The translations under genes were made by a program, and so were the position numbers. Below are positions 4,935 to 5,034 of a stretch of DNA of 5,034 bases, in pieces. Source of the stretch: CAZQLE01 sp964593905. GTDB lineage: Bacteria > Chloroflexota > Anaerolineae > Anaerolineales > Anaerolineaceae. The stretch is from assembly GCA_964593905.1 (NCBI GenBank), contig CAZQLE010000239.1, positions 1-5,034 on the forward strand. Direction: 5' to 3'. The notes under the pieces are model-generated. The model was not told the origin of the DNA. It ran no database searches and worked only from the letters and a program-made list of their open reading frames with translations. The first letter of the stretch is position 1. Every line of letters begins with the position of its first letter.

Positions 4935-5034
4935 ATGCGCCGCCGGAGAAGCGATTTAAAATTTTGGAAACGCCCTGAACCCCCTCCACGGGCCGGTTTC
5001 TTTGCGAAAGCCGTGCGTCATCACCCGTTGACAC
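4935..5034 (+). CDS. Possible start of a divergent gene, cut by the window end
   Basis: From the ATG at 4935 the plus strand is open for 33 codons to the edge. The peptide begins with a basic run (MRRRRSDLKFWKRPEPPPR) followed by GFFAKAVRHHPLT, which could be the cytoplasmic tail of a membrane protein. No good ribosome site precedes it and 100 bases are too few to show coding bias. The other strand is also partly open here (see rejected items). I do not recognise a family. Confidence 0.25.
   Translation, partial: MRRRRSDLKFWKRPEPPPRAGFFAKAVRHHPLT

Noticed and set aside
4922..5034. Possible C-terminal end of a minus-strand gene (…RFSGGASKF, stop at about 4924)
   Set aside because: About 36 open codons at the edge without recognisable motif, overlapping an equally open plus-strand frame; not enough to call.

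Overview
This looks like a chromosomal window of a bacterium with fairly GC-rich genes and AT-rich intergenic gaps. Protein style hints at a Chloroflexota (Anaerolineae-like) bacterium: this applies to the lipoate ligase N-terminus, the thioredoxin–CcdA fusion and the ArsR/methyltransferase pair. That placement is a recollection of family style and was not tested. No RNA gene, insertion sequence, CRISPR array or phage element is visible.

Left part (1–1123, minus strand): an ArsR-family repressor (730–1086) is followed 50 bp downstream by a class I SAM-dependent methyltransferase (679 down to the left edge, open at the edge). Two near-identical palindromes with core TATCGTA-N4-TACGATA lie exactly where a repressor would act. 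One overlaps the -10 box of a near-consensus promoter for the regulator. The other lies in the gap just before the methyltransferase, over a second, weaker promoter. This is a compact self-regulated unit that probably senses a thiophilic metalloid or metal, with arsenic the leading guess. The regulator has four C-terminal cysteines in two CC pairs, and the methyltransferase also has a CC pair near the end of its domain.

Middle part (1290–2654, plus strand, divergent from the regulator): one membrane protein joins a signal peptide, an exported thioredoxin-fold domain with a CPHC active site, and a CcdA/DsbD-like transmembrane domain with two candidate relay cysteines. It is probably a self-contained transmembrane thiol–disulfide exchanger. 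A GC-rich hairpin follows it.

Right part (2834–4848): an AEC-family (auxin efflux carrier/malonate permease-like) transporter on the plus strand converges with a two-domain lipoate–protein ligase A on the minus strand. They are separated by about 60 bp holding one strong hairpin, which has a U-tract for the ligase side. The last ~185 bp hold the ligase's ribosome binding site and a candidate promoter, and possibly the start of a divergent plus-strand gene that runs off the window.

The most notable points are the two-operator ArsR circuit, the likely leaderless regulator mRNA, and the methyltransferase frame that continues past its expected domain end into residues resembling the start of an arsenite methyltransferase.
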